Positions 23,141 to 36,109 are shown, numbered from the stretch's first letter. The stretch: 64,000 bases of DNA from Bryoerythrophyllum caledonicum (GCA_963971425.1 OZ020519.1:12788028-12852027), one strand, 5' to 3'. Program-made: numbers and translations. The notes: generated from the letters alone by a model not told the origin.

Positions 23141-24555
23141 CTCCTACAGCCCCCATTCCACCTGGCACCACTCAGATCCTCTTCCGAAGGACTTGGATTG
23201 CGAGATAGAACATGGTTATTAGCATTGCTTTGTTCTTGAAAGCAACTGCTCCAGTATGTAGTGGTTGTGCCTATGGCAAGAGCCATTGTGCCCCTTTTCT
23301 GAAGCGCCATGGAGATCGTTAGTGTGCACGAAGGTCTGGTGAATTTTTCCACACTGTTGTATCTTGACCAATGCAGTTTGGATCCATTACTGGTTGTCGG
23401 TTTTTTGTCACCTTCAAGGATGACTATAGCAGCTTTAGAATTGTTTACTTTCTTCATCACAAGAGTGATGTAATTTCATGCTTTCTCAAGCTTGTAAAGT
23501 ATACGACCAATATCACTGGTTGCAAGCTATGTCGACAATGGTGCAGAATACCTATCGGGAGGTTTTCAAAAGTATTTGGAGGATGAAGGGATTCGCAATG
23601 ATCTCACCTAAACAAAACTCTATTGCTGAGAGAGACAACATGACGAATATGGAGTGCACTCGTAGCATGTTACATCACCGATAGGTTCCTCTTCAATTCT
23701 GGGCTGAAGCGGTTAACACTGCTGTCTATGTTCTCAATCGAGTTGCCACCAAAGGAATTCATAGCCGGACACCTTGTCAGGTGTGGTCATGTGATATGCC
23801 AGATGTCTCTCACTTTTGAGAGTTTGGTTGTCCGGCATATGGCCATGTTCCGAAGCAAACTCGAAGAAACTTATTATGAGTGGAGGTTCCTTGGCTAATT
23901 TGCTACAAGCAAAGCATATCGCCACAGGAATCATGACAAAAAAAAACTGATCACTTGTCGTGAAGTTATCTTTGATGAGGATGATTTTTCTCTACACTTT
24001 GATCCTCAGTATTTTATCTCATTAGATAACCTTTTTCCTTCTATGCCTATCTTGACTGCACCAGCCTTAGCTTCTACATCTTCTATTTCTAACACAGCTG
24101 TTTGTTCTACACATCCAATTGTTGATGTTCACCCTTCTAGTTCATCAGATTCCTTGGCTAGAATTCCTCTGCCCCATCGTACTTTGGAGGACACAAACTC
24201 TACTGGTTTCATTCCTACGCTAGTGACAATGCCAATTCTGATGGCATGAGTGGGAGTCTGGGTGCCACACGACTCAATGGGAGCGCAAATGATGGACATG
24301 GTCACAAGGCAGTGGGAGCAATTCATCATGAATTGCCACTATGACACCTCTTCGACGCAGTGTTTGGCTCGCCAGCCTAAATTCTTCCTCAGTTGTGGAT
24401 TTAGTTGCTATTTCAAGTTCCTTGGACTCAGCTGATTCTTGTGATTCGGGCAAAAATCCTGTTTATCAAGATCTCTCCCTGATCTTTATGCTTCAACATC
24501 GGCTTTGGTTGCTCGCTTACGACCTACAAATCCTAGGATTGATATATTACCTTCT

Positions 24556-24933
24556 TGATGAATATACGTTCATCCAATGATTTGTTTAGTTGAATTGTTC
24601 ATCCGTTAGTTAGTCGTTTTGTCATCCATTAGTTAGTCTGAGTCCTTACGTAGTCAGTTGGGAGGCGAGTATATCTCTGATGACGAGCATTCCCCTGATC
24701 ATCTTGCATAGCTGTTTTGTAGCAGATTAGAAGTCGAGTTGTTTGTGCCAGGACTTTGCACCTAGAGTTGTTGTGAAGTAGCTGGCGGAATAGCTGTTTC
24801 TAGTTAGTGTTTGCGGAATTTTATGTAGTGATCAGGATATTTGATATGTGCATGCTGCACTAAGTATGAATAAGAGTTATGACTCAGTGTCCATTCATAG
24901 ATACATATGAGCCGTTGTAGTTGAATTTTATTA
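24556..24933 (+). repeat. 5' LTR of the inner copia element
   Basis: 378 bp, starting TGATGAAT and ending GAATTTTATTA. Nearly identical to 28223-28601. Confidence 0.85.
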
Positions 24934-25637
24934 GGTTATGGGCCCGGTTTACGTTATGGACATCTGGGTCAAAGCACACTACGGTTGTACGAATTTGTAG
25001 TCACGGCACAATTTCAGGGCCTGGTACAAGTTTGGACTCAATTTTAGACTAGATTTTTTTATATTTTTGGAGAAATTTTTTAGTAGGTATAGTCCTACAT
25101 CTTGCATACATTGAAGAACTGAAATCAAAATAGTCATTGCATAAAATGAAACCCTCAAAATGAGTGCAAACATAAAATGTTGGTACTGTCACAGTTCAGG
25201 TTTCACATGTTTATACTCATTATGATGATTTTTAGTTATCATTTTTACATTTTAAATAGCTATATATGATCCCCTATTCTTTGGCTACCACGCCTTGCTA
25301 TTTATATAGATAAAATGATAGCCAATAAATAATAAATGTAACAAATGTGTTTTTTTGGGGATCCAAAACATGAGTTTGAAGTCTTTTTTTTCCATTTTTT
25401 TTAATGATTAGCCTTTAGGGACTATATGTCTAGGGCGGCCAACAATTGAATTTTGAAAAAAACAAATTCTTTCTCTTCATTTCTTGCATTGAAGATTATA
25501 CTCCCTATTTTGCCATAGTTTTGTTAGAATCCTCAGTGTGTGAATTGAAATTGGATGTCAATAGGTACGACAAATCCACCATGTACACGATAGGAAAGAT
25601 ACCCATAAACCCGATTCAATTTAGAGACTTTAAATAT

Positions 25638-25726
25638 TGTACAATTTGTACATGTTGTACAATTTGTACATGTTGTACAATTTGTACATGTTGTACAATT
25701 TGTACATGTTGTACAATTTGTACAAC
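25638..25726. repeat. 18-bp palindromic minisatellite in the copia leader
   Basis: Five head-to-tail units of TGTACAATTTGTACATGT, the last one slightly incomplete. The unit contains GTACAAATTTGTAC-like symmetry, so both strands read almost alike and the run can form many alternative hairpins. It lies about 110 bp upstream of the gag start. Confidence 0.85.
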
Positions 25727-28222
25727 GGCCAGGGGGTCGACCGTAGTGTACGATCACCCATCTGATTCTATTTTTTAATTTTTTTAATTTTTTCTTTTCT
25801 CCAGCATCGTCTGATCTCCTCACTCTTCCACCATGGAGCGCCCTGAGGAAGCGATTAAGATTTTCGATGGAACAAAATTTGCCGTATGGAAATTTTATAT
25901 GGAGATCTGCTTCGACGAGCGGGAGCTACTCAACGTTGTCAACGGCGTCTCACTACAACTGGCGCAAACCGCTCCTCTCACGATACGTGAACCCTGGATG
26001 AAGAAGAATTCTCTCGCCAGACGCATGATAAGTTCTTCTGTGACACTCCCTGTCCTTGAACATCTTGTAAATTGTACTACTGCTCATAGTATGTGGAATA
26101 CACTTTGTTCATTCTACCAACAAAAGTCTCAAGAGAACATATACTCTGTTCAGGCGAGCTTCTTTGACTATAAGATGACTAAAGGAGATTCGATTCACAC
26201 TCATGTGAACAAAGTTATGTCGCTGGGAAACCACTTAGAGACCTAGGTAAACCTGTCCCTGAAGAGATGCTGATCTCAAAGATTTTTTCAAGCCTACCTC
26301 CTAGTTACAACAACATCATTCCTGCCTGGACCAACCTTGCCGAAGCTAAACGGACCGTTAAGAACCCGACTACTCGCTTACTACAGATAGAAAATATCTT
26401 AACCCTCCAGAACGGCGGCAACGATTTCCAAGCTGACGCAGCTTTCTACGCTTGTACTGGCCGGAACGATGATGCATCTCGTTCAAAACACAGTTGACAT
26501 CCCAATAAGGATCAAGAGAAGGATTGTCTAAGACAACTCAAGGAAAATTCCGTTTGCTGGAATTGCGGTAAACCCTCCCATTGGCGAGGAGAATGCCCCG
26601 AACCTCTTCGGGTTGAATCCAAACGACCAGAGACGACATCTCATCACAGTTCTCGTCAGAGACACAGTGATGCGCATGCTGTTACATCCCACTTTACATC
26701 AAAGTATGACTACTCTGGAAGTGGACAAATATAAGGCAAGACTAGTAGCAAAAGGCTATAGCGAGGCAGTTGGTGTGGATTACGACGAGACCTACAGTCC
26801 AGTCATCAAGCATGCATCCATTCGGACTATTTTCGCCATTGCCGCAGCCAGGCGGATGCATTTAATGCAATTCAATATAGGCACGGCCTATCTAAATGGC
26901 ACTCTTGACGAGGAGATTTATATGCGTGAGCCTGAAGGCTACGAGGATCCTACCTGCCCAAGTTTTGTCTGTAAGCTCGTCAAGAGCCTCTACGGACTCA
27001 AACAATCAGGTCGCCAGTGGAACCTCAATACCCATCATCTAGTTCCGAGCGATTATGATCCCTGCGTTTACATCCATCTAAACTCAGCCAACGACGTTGA
27101 TACAATCTTGGGTATTTTTGTGGAGGATGGAATTGCCTGCTCTACTGATCAGGGTTTACTCGACTAAATAGTTCAACACCTTGAGGCAGTTTTCAAGGTT
27201 TTACGTAGCAACGCAGATTACTATGTTGGTTTCCAAATCAAACGGGACCCCATCACAGGCTCCACTTTCATACACCAAACAAGGTATATTCAAGATCTGC
27301 TCAAGCGATTTCATATGGAGGATTCTCAACCTGTTTCCACTCCAGCAGACGTTCATACTCCTATATGGGATGATCCCGATGACCCTTTCCTTGGCTTGGA
27401 GGTTCCTTTCAAAGCCATCATTGGTTCAATCATGTATGCCATGATCTTAACCCGCTTTGATATATGCTACAGCCTACGCTGTGAGTAAGGTAGCTGCTTA
27501 TACAGACAGACCTCGTCTGAAGCACTCGACGGCTGCAAAACGTATCCTACGGTACTTAAAGGGTACTCTGAAATTTGGTATTCTTTTCTACGGCTCTCCC
27601 TAGCACCTCATCCTCCATGGATTTTGCGATGCTGATTTTTCCAGTGATCTCGATGACCGGAAATCCCAAACAGGATACGTCTTGCTACTCAGCCATGGTG
27701 CCATTGATTGGCACAACAAATGTCAAGGATACACAACAAAGTCAACTGTAGAAGCTGAGTTCATCGCCATGGCCGAGATAGTTAAAGATCTACTCTGGGT
27801 CAACAATCTTTTGCGAAGTCTCGATGTTCCTTAGACCGCTCCGACTATTCTCTACTATTCTCTACTCGGATAACCAAGGCGCGATTCAATTGGTGAAGTG
27901 TCCTCGCTACCATAAGCGGACCAAACACATTGAACGCAAATATTACTTCATCAGGGAGAAGTACGCAAAGAAACAGATTGAACTTTCCTACGTCAACACC
28001 AAGAGTCAATTGGCCGACTTATTCATGAAAGCTCTACCTCGAGAAACTGTCGCAAAACTGCGCTCTCTTCTTAGCCTCACAGATTCCTTATCGTCTACAT
28101 CGGGACTAACCCTAACTGATTCATGAGCTTCACCGATACAACCTAAACGAGTGGGAGAAGTGCTGATCAAGAAGAAGATCAACTGTGCGTTTAGTTTGAA
28201 ATCATTGATGCCGGAGTGGGAG

Positions 28223-28601
28223 TGATGAATATACGTTCATCCAATGATTTGTTTAGTTGAATCGTTCATCCATTAGTTAGTCGTTTTGTCATCCATTAGT
28301 TAGTCTGAGTCCTTACGTAGTTAGTTGGGAGGCGAGTATATCTCTGATGACGAGCATTCCCCCCGATCATCTTGCATAGCTATTTTGTAGCAAATTAGAA
28401 GTTGAATTGTTTGCGCCAGGACTTTGCACCTAGAGTTGTTTTGAAGCAGCTAGCGGAATAGCTGTTTCTAGTTAGTGTTAGCGGAATTTAATGTAGTGAT
28501 CAGGATATTTGATATGTGCATGTTGCACTAAGTATGAATAAGAGCTATGACTCAGTGTCCATTCATAGATACGTATGAGCCGTTGTAGTTGAATTTTATT
28601 A
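28223..28601 (+). repeat. 3' LTR of the inner copia element
   Basis: 379 bp; one base longer than the 5' LTR through an extra C in a C run. Followed directly by the CTTCT duplication. Confidence 0.85.
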
Positions 28602-30200
28602 CTTCTGAGCCTAGGACCTATGTTGCTGCATTTAAATCTGATGCTGTAGATAGCTAGCGGCTTGCAATGGAAGAGGAGATCAATTCCCTTCATCAGAACA
28701 ATACCAGCAGGATCTTAGCTGACCTCCCTCCTGGACTGAAAACTGTGGCCAATAAATGGGTTTTCAAGCCTAGATTGTAGCTAGGCAGATCTATAGGCAT
28801 TTAATTATATTTCTCAGCATAATAAATATTCTATACTGTGGACATGTACAAGGCACGTCTGGTTACTCACAATCCTGTGGTCTTGATTATAAAGAGACTT
28901 ATGCTCCCACAACCAAGGCTGATAGCATCCACGGTTCTGTTCTTGGCATTGCTGCAACTGAGAATTAAATATTGTGACATGATACAGTTCGACATAAAAA
29001 CGGGGTTTCTTCATGGTGACCTCGATGAGAATATTTTTATGGACTTATCAGAAGGTGTTGATCTTCTTGATAGCACTGGCAAGGTATGCCATCTTTAGAA
29101 AAGCTTATGTGGTCTCAAACAGGCCAATTGCTAGTGGAATACCAAGTTCACAATGTTTCTGAAACATTATTACTTGGTACAATCCTCAGCTGATCTGTGT
29201 GTCTTCTATTCGACCACTCAGCCTCTCATGGCTACAACGATCTTTGTAGAGGATCGGCTCGGCATCTGAGTTGATGCTTCCCGACTTCAGCACATTTTCA
29301 AGTATCTGAAAGACCACTTCGCGATCACGGTTGGAGTTGCCGATGGATACATTGGATTATACATAATTCGTAACAGGTTCTCTCACACTATCTATGTGGA
29401 CCAGATGCGCTTCTTTGAGACCTCATTGGCTAAGTATGGCTACTCTGATGTAAATCCAATTTCCAAGCCTGCTGATCCAAATGTACGGCTTCAGAGACCA
29501 CTTCCGCATGATGAACCTGCAGCCTCGACATTTCCATATTAGAGCTGTGTCGGGAGTCTTCTTTATCTCCACACGTGCTCTTGCCCCGACATCTCGTTGG
29601 CTGTTTCAATTGTATCACAGTACACAAGTTGCTACACGGCCACACATTGCACAGCAGTTGTTCGCATCTCAAGTACCTTCGTGGGAGTCGGGACGATAAG
29701 TATGCGATGTGTTACAGCTGGTCGACGATTCCACATCAACCCACTGTATACGTAGAGTCCGCTGACTACGCTGGAGATGTGGTTGATTGCTAGAGCCGTA
29801 GCGGTGTTGTCATTCTTTTGAGTGGTGCTCCGGTCATCTGGATAAGCCGAAAACAGAGGTGCGTTGCGACATCCACCACAGAGGCAGAATAGATTGCTGC
29901 TTCGAGGATGAGCAATGAAGTGAAATAGCTTCGACAGCTGATCTTGGTATGTTATCTCCTGGACCTTCACCCGTGTTTTGTGATAATCAGGCCGCTATGC
30001 ATCTTGTTTGCAACCCTGAGTACCATAAATGTACTAAAATCACAGACATTTGTTACCATTGTATCTGAGAGCATCAAGACAAAGGAGTCATTGATGTGTC
30101 TTATGTCCCGACTGTTCAGCAAGTAGCTTATCTTTTCACGAAACCATTACCGGCTGAAAATTTGTTACCTTTCGCAATGCTTTGGTAGATTTAGTGTAGG

Positions 30201-31298
30201 TGTACATTTGAGTTCAGATGAGGATGTAGCACAAGGAGACAGTCCCTAATGTCGTGTCGCTCCTGTGAGAACAAGGACATAAGTGTTGTCGTGCACTTGC
30301 CTGTCACTTTGTCTGTATGTGTGTTGTAGTGAATTAAAAAGAGACGTGACCAGAGCTTCCGTGGCGTGGTGTCTATAAATTGATGGTACACATGAGTATG
30401 TGAGTGTGTAAGAGGGGAGTCTGGCACTTTTATAGTTCAGTAGTTTACCAAACTCAACGTAAACCGAAGCGTTGTCACCCAGAGGGACATACTCGGCTAC
30501 AGAAGGACTCTTCCAAGAAGCTCCTCAAATGCTAACGGAGAGCACTGTAATCTAGATAAGGTCAGATAACCCTTTACTCCTCTCTAATACACATCACCAA
30601 TCAGTATTATCCCTTAGAGCACTCACTCAAAGGGCTAACACAACATGCAGAAGACCAGACTATTTCCACTCGAAGCGAGCCTCATTGTTCTAAATTGAGA
30701 CGTCTAGAGCCAAATAGGTTACCATATACTCACACACACAGAGAGAGGGAGGGGACTCACCTTGGAACGCCAAATCTCTGTAATCGCAAGCGGAGAAGAC
30801 AGACAAAGACGTCTATCCCTTCCTCTCTGTACGTGTGCCGCAAAGACCTTGATTGAACCATGATATAACACCAAACTTGCACAAATCAGCAAACACCAGC
30901 ATCCAACAAGAAGCGTTATCACATTGAGAAAAGTTCTCCGCACTCTCTATAAACAGAGTAACGCTAACAAAAAGACAGAGCATGCATCGTAGCGCAGTTG
31001 AGTGATCTACAAAGTGTAGAACAATTTAGAAGAAAAGAACCTGAAACGTATGAGAGCTCGAGAGTGGAGGCGCCGGCTCTGGAGAAGAGGCAGCAACTTC
31101 CTCTCTTGAAGTGGACTCGTTCCAACACGACATACAAGAAGCGATGTGCTTGAGCACAGAACCAAAGGCGTTCTGGAACATTTAAGCAGAGGCTTAATCG
31201 ATCATGATGTTCGATGAGCCTTCTTGGCATGAATGGCAGCTTCTTGTCATAGAAGTACACCAGTTGTTGCGACCGAAAACTTGAACTCTTGAGTGCAG
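30201..31298. other. Gene-free stretch upstream of the KNOX relic
   Basis: The first part may be the 3' LTR of the outer copia element (a TATAAATTGATGG near 30375 could be its TATA region), but no partner LTR was found. About 50 bp near 31070-31120 recurs inverted at 38625-38670. The end of this stretch is the apparent 3' portion of an intron, ending GAGTGCAG at 31298. Earlier KNOX exons were not found here. Confidence 0.4.
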
Positions 31299-31903
31299 GG
31301 TTTCAAATCCAAGATCGCGGACGTTCGTGAAGAGATTTTGCGCACCGGAGGGCTCCACAGCAATCCTGAAGAATCGATGGGACGCCCACGCCAAGTGGCC
31401 TTACCCAACTGTACTTACACCTGAAACTTCTTGTGCATACATCCAAGCACGCGGTCTTTCTGAATTTGATAATTCTTGGCGGTTCACAAAAATGCATGTA
31501 CCTGGTCAGCAAGCATGATACTAGTTTGGATGGTCAGTTACTTGATATACCGGTTCAAATTACTATGTGGATCAAATTACTATATAGATCATGCGATTAA
31601 GGACAGAATTCGCAATTTGAATAACGTTTTAGAGCTGCATGGGCCACTATATACGATTATCCTGTTAGACTGCTATCTGATGAGAGGTGCACTCCCTTGA
31701 TGAATAACAGCGTATACTATATCTTTGAACACGTACATGGCAATCAGGAGGAGGAGAAGGAGATCTCGGTTCAGCGGACAGGGTTGGAGATGAAGCAAGT
31801 GAACAACTGGTTTATCAACCAACGTAAGCGAAATGGGCACAGCAATTCCATAATTCTTACCGGGCAAGCTGTCGATCTGAAGGGCAAAGTGCTAAAGAGG
31901 TGA
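31299..31903 (+). pseudogene. Class II KNOX (TALE) homeobox gene relic
   Basis: Exon 31299-31410 follows an AG acceptor and starts with the end of the ELK domain (GFKSKIADVREEILR). After CGC (31341-31343) one base follows, then the frame jumps to PEGSTAILKN and RWDAHAKWPYPT. The family normally has about seven basic codons here, so some 20 bases are missing and the frame is lost. A GT-AG intron (31411-31747, phase 0) precedes exon 31748-31903: [18 protein letters not shown], then [15 protein letters not shown], stopping at TGA 31901-31903. The recognition helix residues W, F, N and R are kept, but the second conserved Trp of RKRNW is Gly. The intron positions show a genomic copy, not a processed one. 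The MEINOX exons are not recognisable upstream. KNOX proteins are transcription factors controlling diploid development in plants. Confidence 0.8.
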
Positions 31904-32641
31904 GATAAGTATACACACTTGCATGGATCTTCATACTAGTGTCTTCAGGGTATCTTAACCTCCTCACTAATACTGCGATACCAACGACCTTCACTAGTAC
32001 AAATTAAGAATATATCGTCTTCGATTAATTAGATTACTCATGGCTGTTCATGAATCATATTCTTCTGCCAAGAGTTTGAAAATCGCATTTAGTTACAATC
32101 TAGCTAATATGAAGCATTTCTCTTCAGAACTTATCTGGTTTTACGAACATAATAGAATCGTGTGAAACTGGAAATCTTGTGAATGCACTTTCCACCATTT
32201 TCATGCAGATGAATAATTATGTTACTGGGAGATCAAAAGAGTTTAACCTTTGTCTGTGTCTGACATTGTGTCTGACTTTGTACGCAGTTAGTAAATACTC
32301 ACATACTCACGAACATGCCACCAGAAAAGTACGTGAGGACGCATGAGCTCAGAAAACTCGAGAATTCTGTTAATCTCTGATCTGAGCTCAGACTAGCAAA
32401 AATGTGCTTTCTATGGTCCCGAGGTGGCCTCTAGCTCTTGTCTTTGAAAATAGATGGGGGATAAATCTCTCATTTAAATGTTTGAACGCTTGCACATGTT
32501 TGATGAACAATGAACACTCATGAAACTTTCACTTGGTAGTGGTGCCTCCTCAAAAAGTAATCATAAAGATAATGCTTACAGTCCTTTCACTTAAGTTACT
32601 CTTGTTATCTAGATTGAGATATTTCCTAATCTCTAAAATTC
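31904..32641. other. Intergenic, no feature recognised
   Basis: AT-rich sequence between the KNOX relic and the first array unit. No gene or repeat recognised. Confidence 0.5.
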
Positions 32642-35339
32642 ACTCAGTATCTTATATATATAACTGTGATTCCTTGAACCATGAATCTAATCAGGATTGG
32701 ACTCATGGTGAGGATTCAACTGAGGATGAGATCTAAAGGCGAGTGAGGACAACGTGTGTGGCGAATTGAAGCCCAGGCCAATACGGTTCTGAACGAGTAG
32801 TGATGCCCACGGCATGGTGAAAAAGTCCAGCAGGAAGAGGTAAGGCTCATGTCCCATCGCTCACAGCTGGTGTACCTTGCCTTTTGGCACAATCCATGGT
32901 ATCCGGACCAGGTCCGGGGCCTTCATTTTCTGATTATGACGCCCAGCCTACCCCTGGGCTCTGGTCATTGCAGCGTTGTCCTGAATATAAATGTGCCACC
33001 ACATGCCAAGTTCTTTAATCTTATCGCCTTCAAGCCTTGGTGTAGACGTTAATTATTACTTGGCTTTTCACCGCATTCATCGGTAGAATGTCCAACGTTC
33101 CTAGATGATCTGCGGAATGTCTAGGTGCCTGGGTTTGCACATGTTCTGAGTTTTTCTTCTTCTTTCGTGTGCGGAAATGGGGAAGAGAAAAGGCTGGTTG
33201 AGTGGGTGGGGAGTCGCTTCGGCGCTTCATTCCTGCAGTCAAGTGGGAAATTACCTCTTATATTGATCCCGCGTGTGATTTCAGTCTGGTGGAATGTAAG
33301 AATTGCATGAGCTTGGAGATTGTGAAATGGTAGATCTAGAAATCTAGAAAACACAAAATAAATGGTGATGGCGAAACAGTGATGTGTAATATCCACGATT
33401 TACACTTACCCAAGTTTACGAATGCCACCAAAGTTATCAAGATATTCTAGATGACTAGATTGATGACGTTTGCGATTTTTGTGGAAAACAGGTCTGTCCA
33501 GACAGCAACACCAGGACTAGCTCCAAGCCTCCACGTTGAGGGTGGCTCAGCAGTTGGTGAATTATCAAAGAAGAGGTCCACAAAGTTAACCCATGGATGG
33601 GACCACTATAAACACCACCAATAATGAAGCTGCACACATAAGTACACCACTCAAACACCATTACATAGTATACCCAAGTACTACCTGTTAACAGTCATGA
33701 TCGCTAAACTCCCGCTCAAACCAAACCTAGGGTTGTGGAAACTCACCCAGATCAAGGAAAAATGATCAAAAGAACCAGCACTCGACCAAAGTCAGTGAAA
33801 AACGGTACCAGGAGTAGTGAAAGATTATCAAGGTTGTTATCAAAGATTAAAATCAGGCGGGATTACACAGATCATGTGTGATCAATTATAGAGAGGTTGG
33901 TAAGTAGTAACCATGGTTGGTGGTGAAGGACAATGAATCTCAGTCGTATTTTAAAGCTTGTGGAGTGGAGTGGAGTAAAAGCCTTGTCACAGTTGCATCA
34001 TGAGCGAGAAATCGATACATTAAACTAGATTAGGACTCATTAGTGAGAAGTTTATAACTCGTAATCAAGGTTAGTGAAAGCGGGTGAAGGGCATTGATGA
34101 TGGCCTTTGTTGGGGTTAAAAGGGGGGCTTGTGGAGTAAGAGCAGCTCTTTCCTCTCGCTCAAGGTGACCTTCTTCCTCGCTCTCTCTCTCGCTCACTCT
34201 CTCCACATGAGGTCGTTTGCGTGCATGTTGGTTCCCAATCTCCCAACTTGTTAGTGTGTGCACACCTGCTGTTCGAGTGGTGCAGTTCGAGTGGTGGGAG
34301 ACAACTTGTGGCCGTAGTTGAAGTGCCGAGGCTCCCTTCGAGGTAAGATACAGAACTATTACTTGTTTTCTAGCATGTTTTGATGCTACGATGCCAGAGA
34401 AAGGCTGGCTATTCTTGATCTGTCTGGGAGAGGATGGTTCATAAGTGTAGAACCCTTACTTGAGTTTGGGCTCCGATTAGGATGATAATCAGTGTCGTGA
34501 AGGTTGTTTCTCTTGTGAAATGGTGTTAAAAGGTGGTGAGTAACATCCTTTTCCTTTGTGGATTGATGTTATGGTTGATTTAATAGTGATATGGTGGTGA
34601 GTTCTCTTATGTGATCGATTTGTGGATGCTAGATCTGTTTGATTAGAGATAGATCTTAACTTTGTTATGTCCTTCTGAAGATCGATGCTTTCAAGTTACA
34701 GATTGTGTAGAAAATATGCTTGTGATGCAGAATAGCTATCCTTGCGTAAGACGTAGAAAATCAATCTTAAAGCTGGCTTTCGTCATACTCTTCATGATGT
34801 TAACGAGCTCTAAGTTCGCATATACTATATAGAAGCTAGGAGCTAAGTTCATGATCTTTGAGAGCCTGCATGCTAGTTTGTCTCAGTTTCTAACTGACAT
34901 GGTTCCCTGTGGTTACAGTGCTCTACCCAGAGCAACGGTATGCTCTCCTTGACCTACTTTCTAGAAATCCGGGAGGACGATGTAATGGTGACTGGAGTCG
35001 GATTCCATTTGATTTTATTGTTTCCATTATTTTACAATATATACATGCTGGTGAAGCAGTAGTTTCTATAGATTGACATTGTAAGTGACCATGTCTATCA
35101 TTTCGAAATTTCTTGTAAAGTATAATTTAGGTGCACATAAAACCTGTAGCTTAAGAACTCTGTTTAGTTTCTTTAACCACGTTTAGCTAAAGAAGTGGTT
35201 GCAACGGTGATGCAGAAATATATCAGAACCAGTCTCGAGACGATGTATAGAAAATTGCACACAAGTTATATTTCAAGTTCAACACTTTCCCAGATGCTTT
35301 GCGAGGTGCTTTGAGAATGGGAAATGCTCAATTAGCCAC

Positions 35340-35870
35340 CCTACATGTCATCAGGGCAGGCAAGGACAAGATACAGGTCTACCAAGTGGCAAGGATCGGT
35401 GGAGCACGCTCGACCCCCTCTTTGCCACCCGCTCCACCGTGACATTTGCCGCGGCCTGGGCCACTGGCAGAAGATGTCTACGTCGTGACCTGCACCAACG
35501 ATCTCTCCCCCACAGTGTAGTGTAGAGGCTTAGACGGTCTCATGGGTGGCATGGGTTCAAACTCCTTCCACGGGCCATGGGATTGGGCGAGCTTTCACAC
35601 CACTGGGGAGAGATGGTCAGTCCCGGTGATGGCATAGACCTCGTCCTTTGAGTGGCCCAAGCCCAGACAGGTGTTGAGATGGTGGGGGTGGCAGAGAGGC
35701 GGGTCCAATGTGCTCCACCGATCTTCGGCCACTAGGTACACCTGGATCTCGTCCATGCCTACCCAGGTGTTCACCTTGCCGCCGCAAGTGATGCATGACT
35801 TACAAGTGTACATGAACGGTTTCGGATCATGTGGGATGGGTGGGTGTCCCACGCCCTGGTTTGGAGTCAA
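35340..35870 (-). pseudogene. Inverted duplication of an unidentified gene fragment (hairpin), unit 1
   Basis: The reverse strand 35870-35600 encodes a plausible protein piece (KVNTWVGMDEIQVYLVAEDR, then WSTLDPP, then DEVYAITGTDHLSPVV). The forward strand 35340-35515 encodes a diverged copy of the same piece (DKIQVYQVA; EDVYVVTCTNDLSPTV). The two arms are inverted, about 150-175 bp each, roughly 70% identical, with a loop of about 85 bp. Repeats of the form vY.v....W..L suggest a kelch-like or F-box-associated propeller gene, but I do not recognise it. Stops and frameshifts in both arms show that neither is coding. Confidence 0.65.
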
Positions 35871-36109
35871 AGATCAGGGTGCTCCCGTTCGGCATCCCGA
35901 CCATGAGCTTGACGGCGTGCGGCTTCGTGGACGTGTCCACCATCCTTCCTTGAAGTATTCTCATTTTTGTTTCGTGCAGCTTGATTGTTATGCTTTCTAA
36001 TCGTGCATATTTGAACGTTTGAATGACCTTATTAACACAGAGAGAATGTCGACTTTTGAATTTTGGCCACCTTTAATACAGCTTATGAGGGCCCGTGTTT
36101 TTTATGCAG

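Larger units (their letters stand above)
24556..28601 (+). mobile_element. Non-autonomous Ty1/copia element with both LTRs
   Basis: LTRs at 24556-24933 and 28223-28601 both begin TGATGAATATACG and differ at about 18 sites by eye (near 95% identity). A CTTCT target duplication flanks the element (24551-24555, 28602-28606), and a purine run (GGAGTGGGAG) precedes the 3' LTR. Gag starts at 25833; its zinc knuckle CWNCGKPSHWRGEC lies near 26555. Directly after this comes the middle of reverse transcriptase (KARLVAKGYSEAVGVDYDET, about 26730), so protease and integrase are deleted. The usual YVDD reads FVED (about 27115). RNase H runs to 28126. Stops and frameshifts interrupt gag and RNase H. It could only have moved with helper proteins. 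Confidence 0.85.
23200..30200 (+). mobile_element. Decayed Ty1/copia element, split by a second copia insertion
   Basis: First part, 23200-24555: a pre-integrase zinc region (CAYGKSHCAPF-like, about 23260), an integrase core (FVTFKDDYSSFRIVYF near 23400, then ERDN near 23630) and the Ser/Thr-rich linker (about 24030-24540). Second part, 28602-30200: the start of reverse transcriptase (ANKWVFKP near 28750, FDIKTGFLHGDLDENIF near 28995, a decayed FVED box near 29250) and RNase H to about 30180. The split occurs in the linker, and the sequence reads on across the inserted element once one CTTCT is removed. Numerous stops and frameshifts. The 5' end (gag, LTR) was not found; a candidate 3' LTR may begin near 30250. 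Confidence 0.75.

Noticed and set aside
25638-25726. Five regular repeats resembling a CRISPR array
   Set aside because: Units are contiguous with no spacers, in a eukaryotic retrotransposon leader. It is a minisatellite.
30250-30600. 3' LTR of the outer copia element
   Set aside because: Position and a TATA-like motif fit, but no matching 5' LTR was found, so it is only mentioned as possible.
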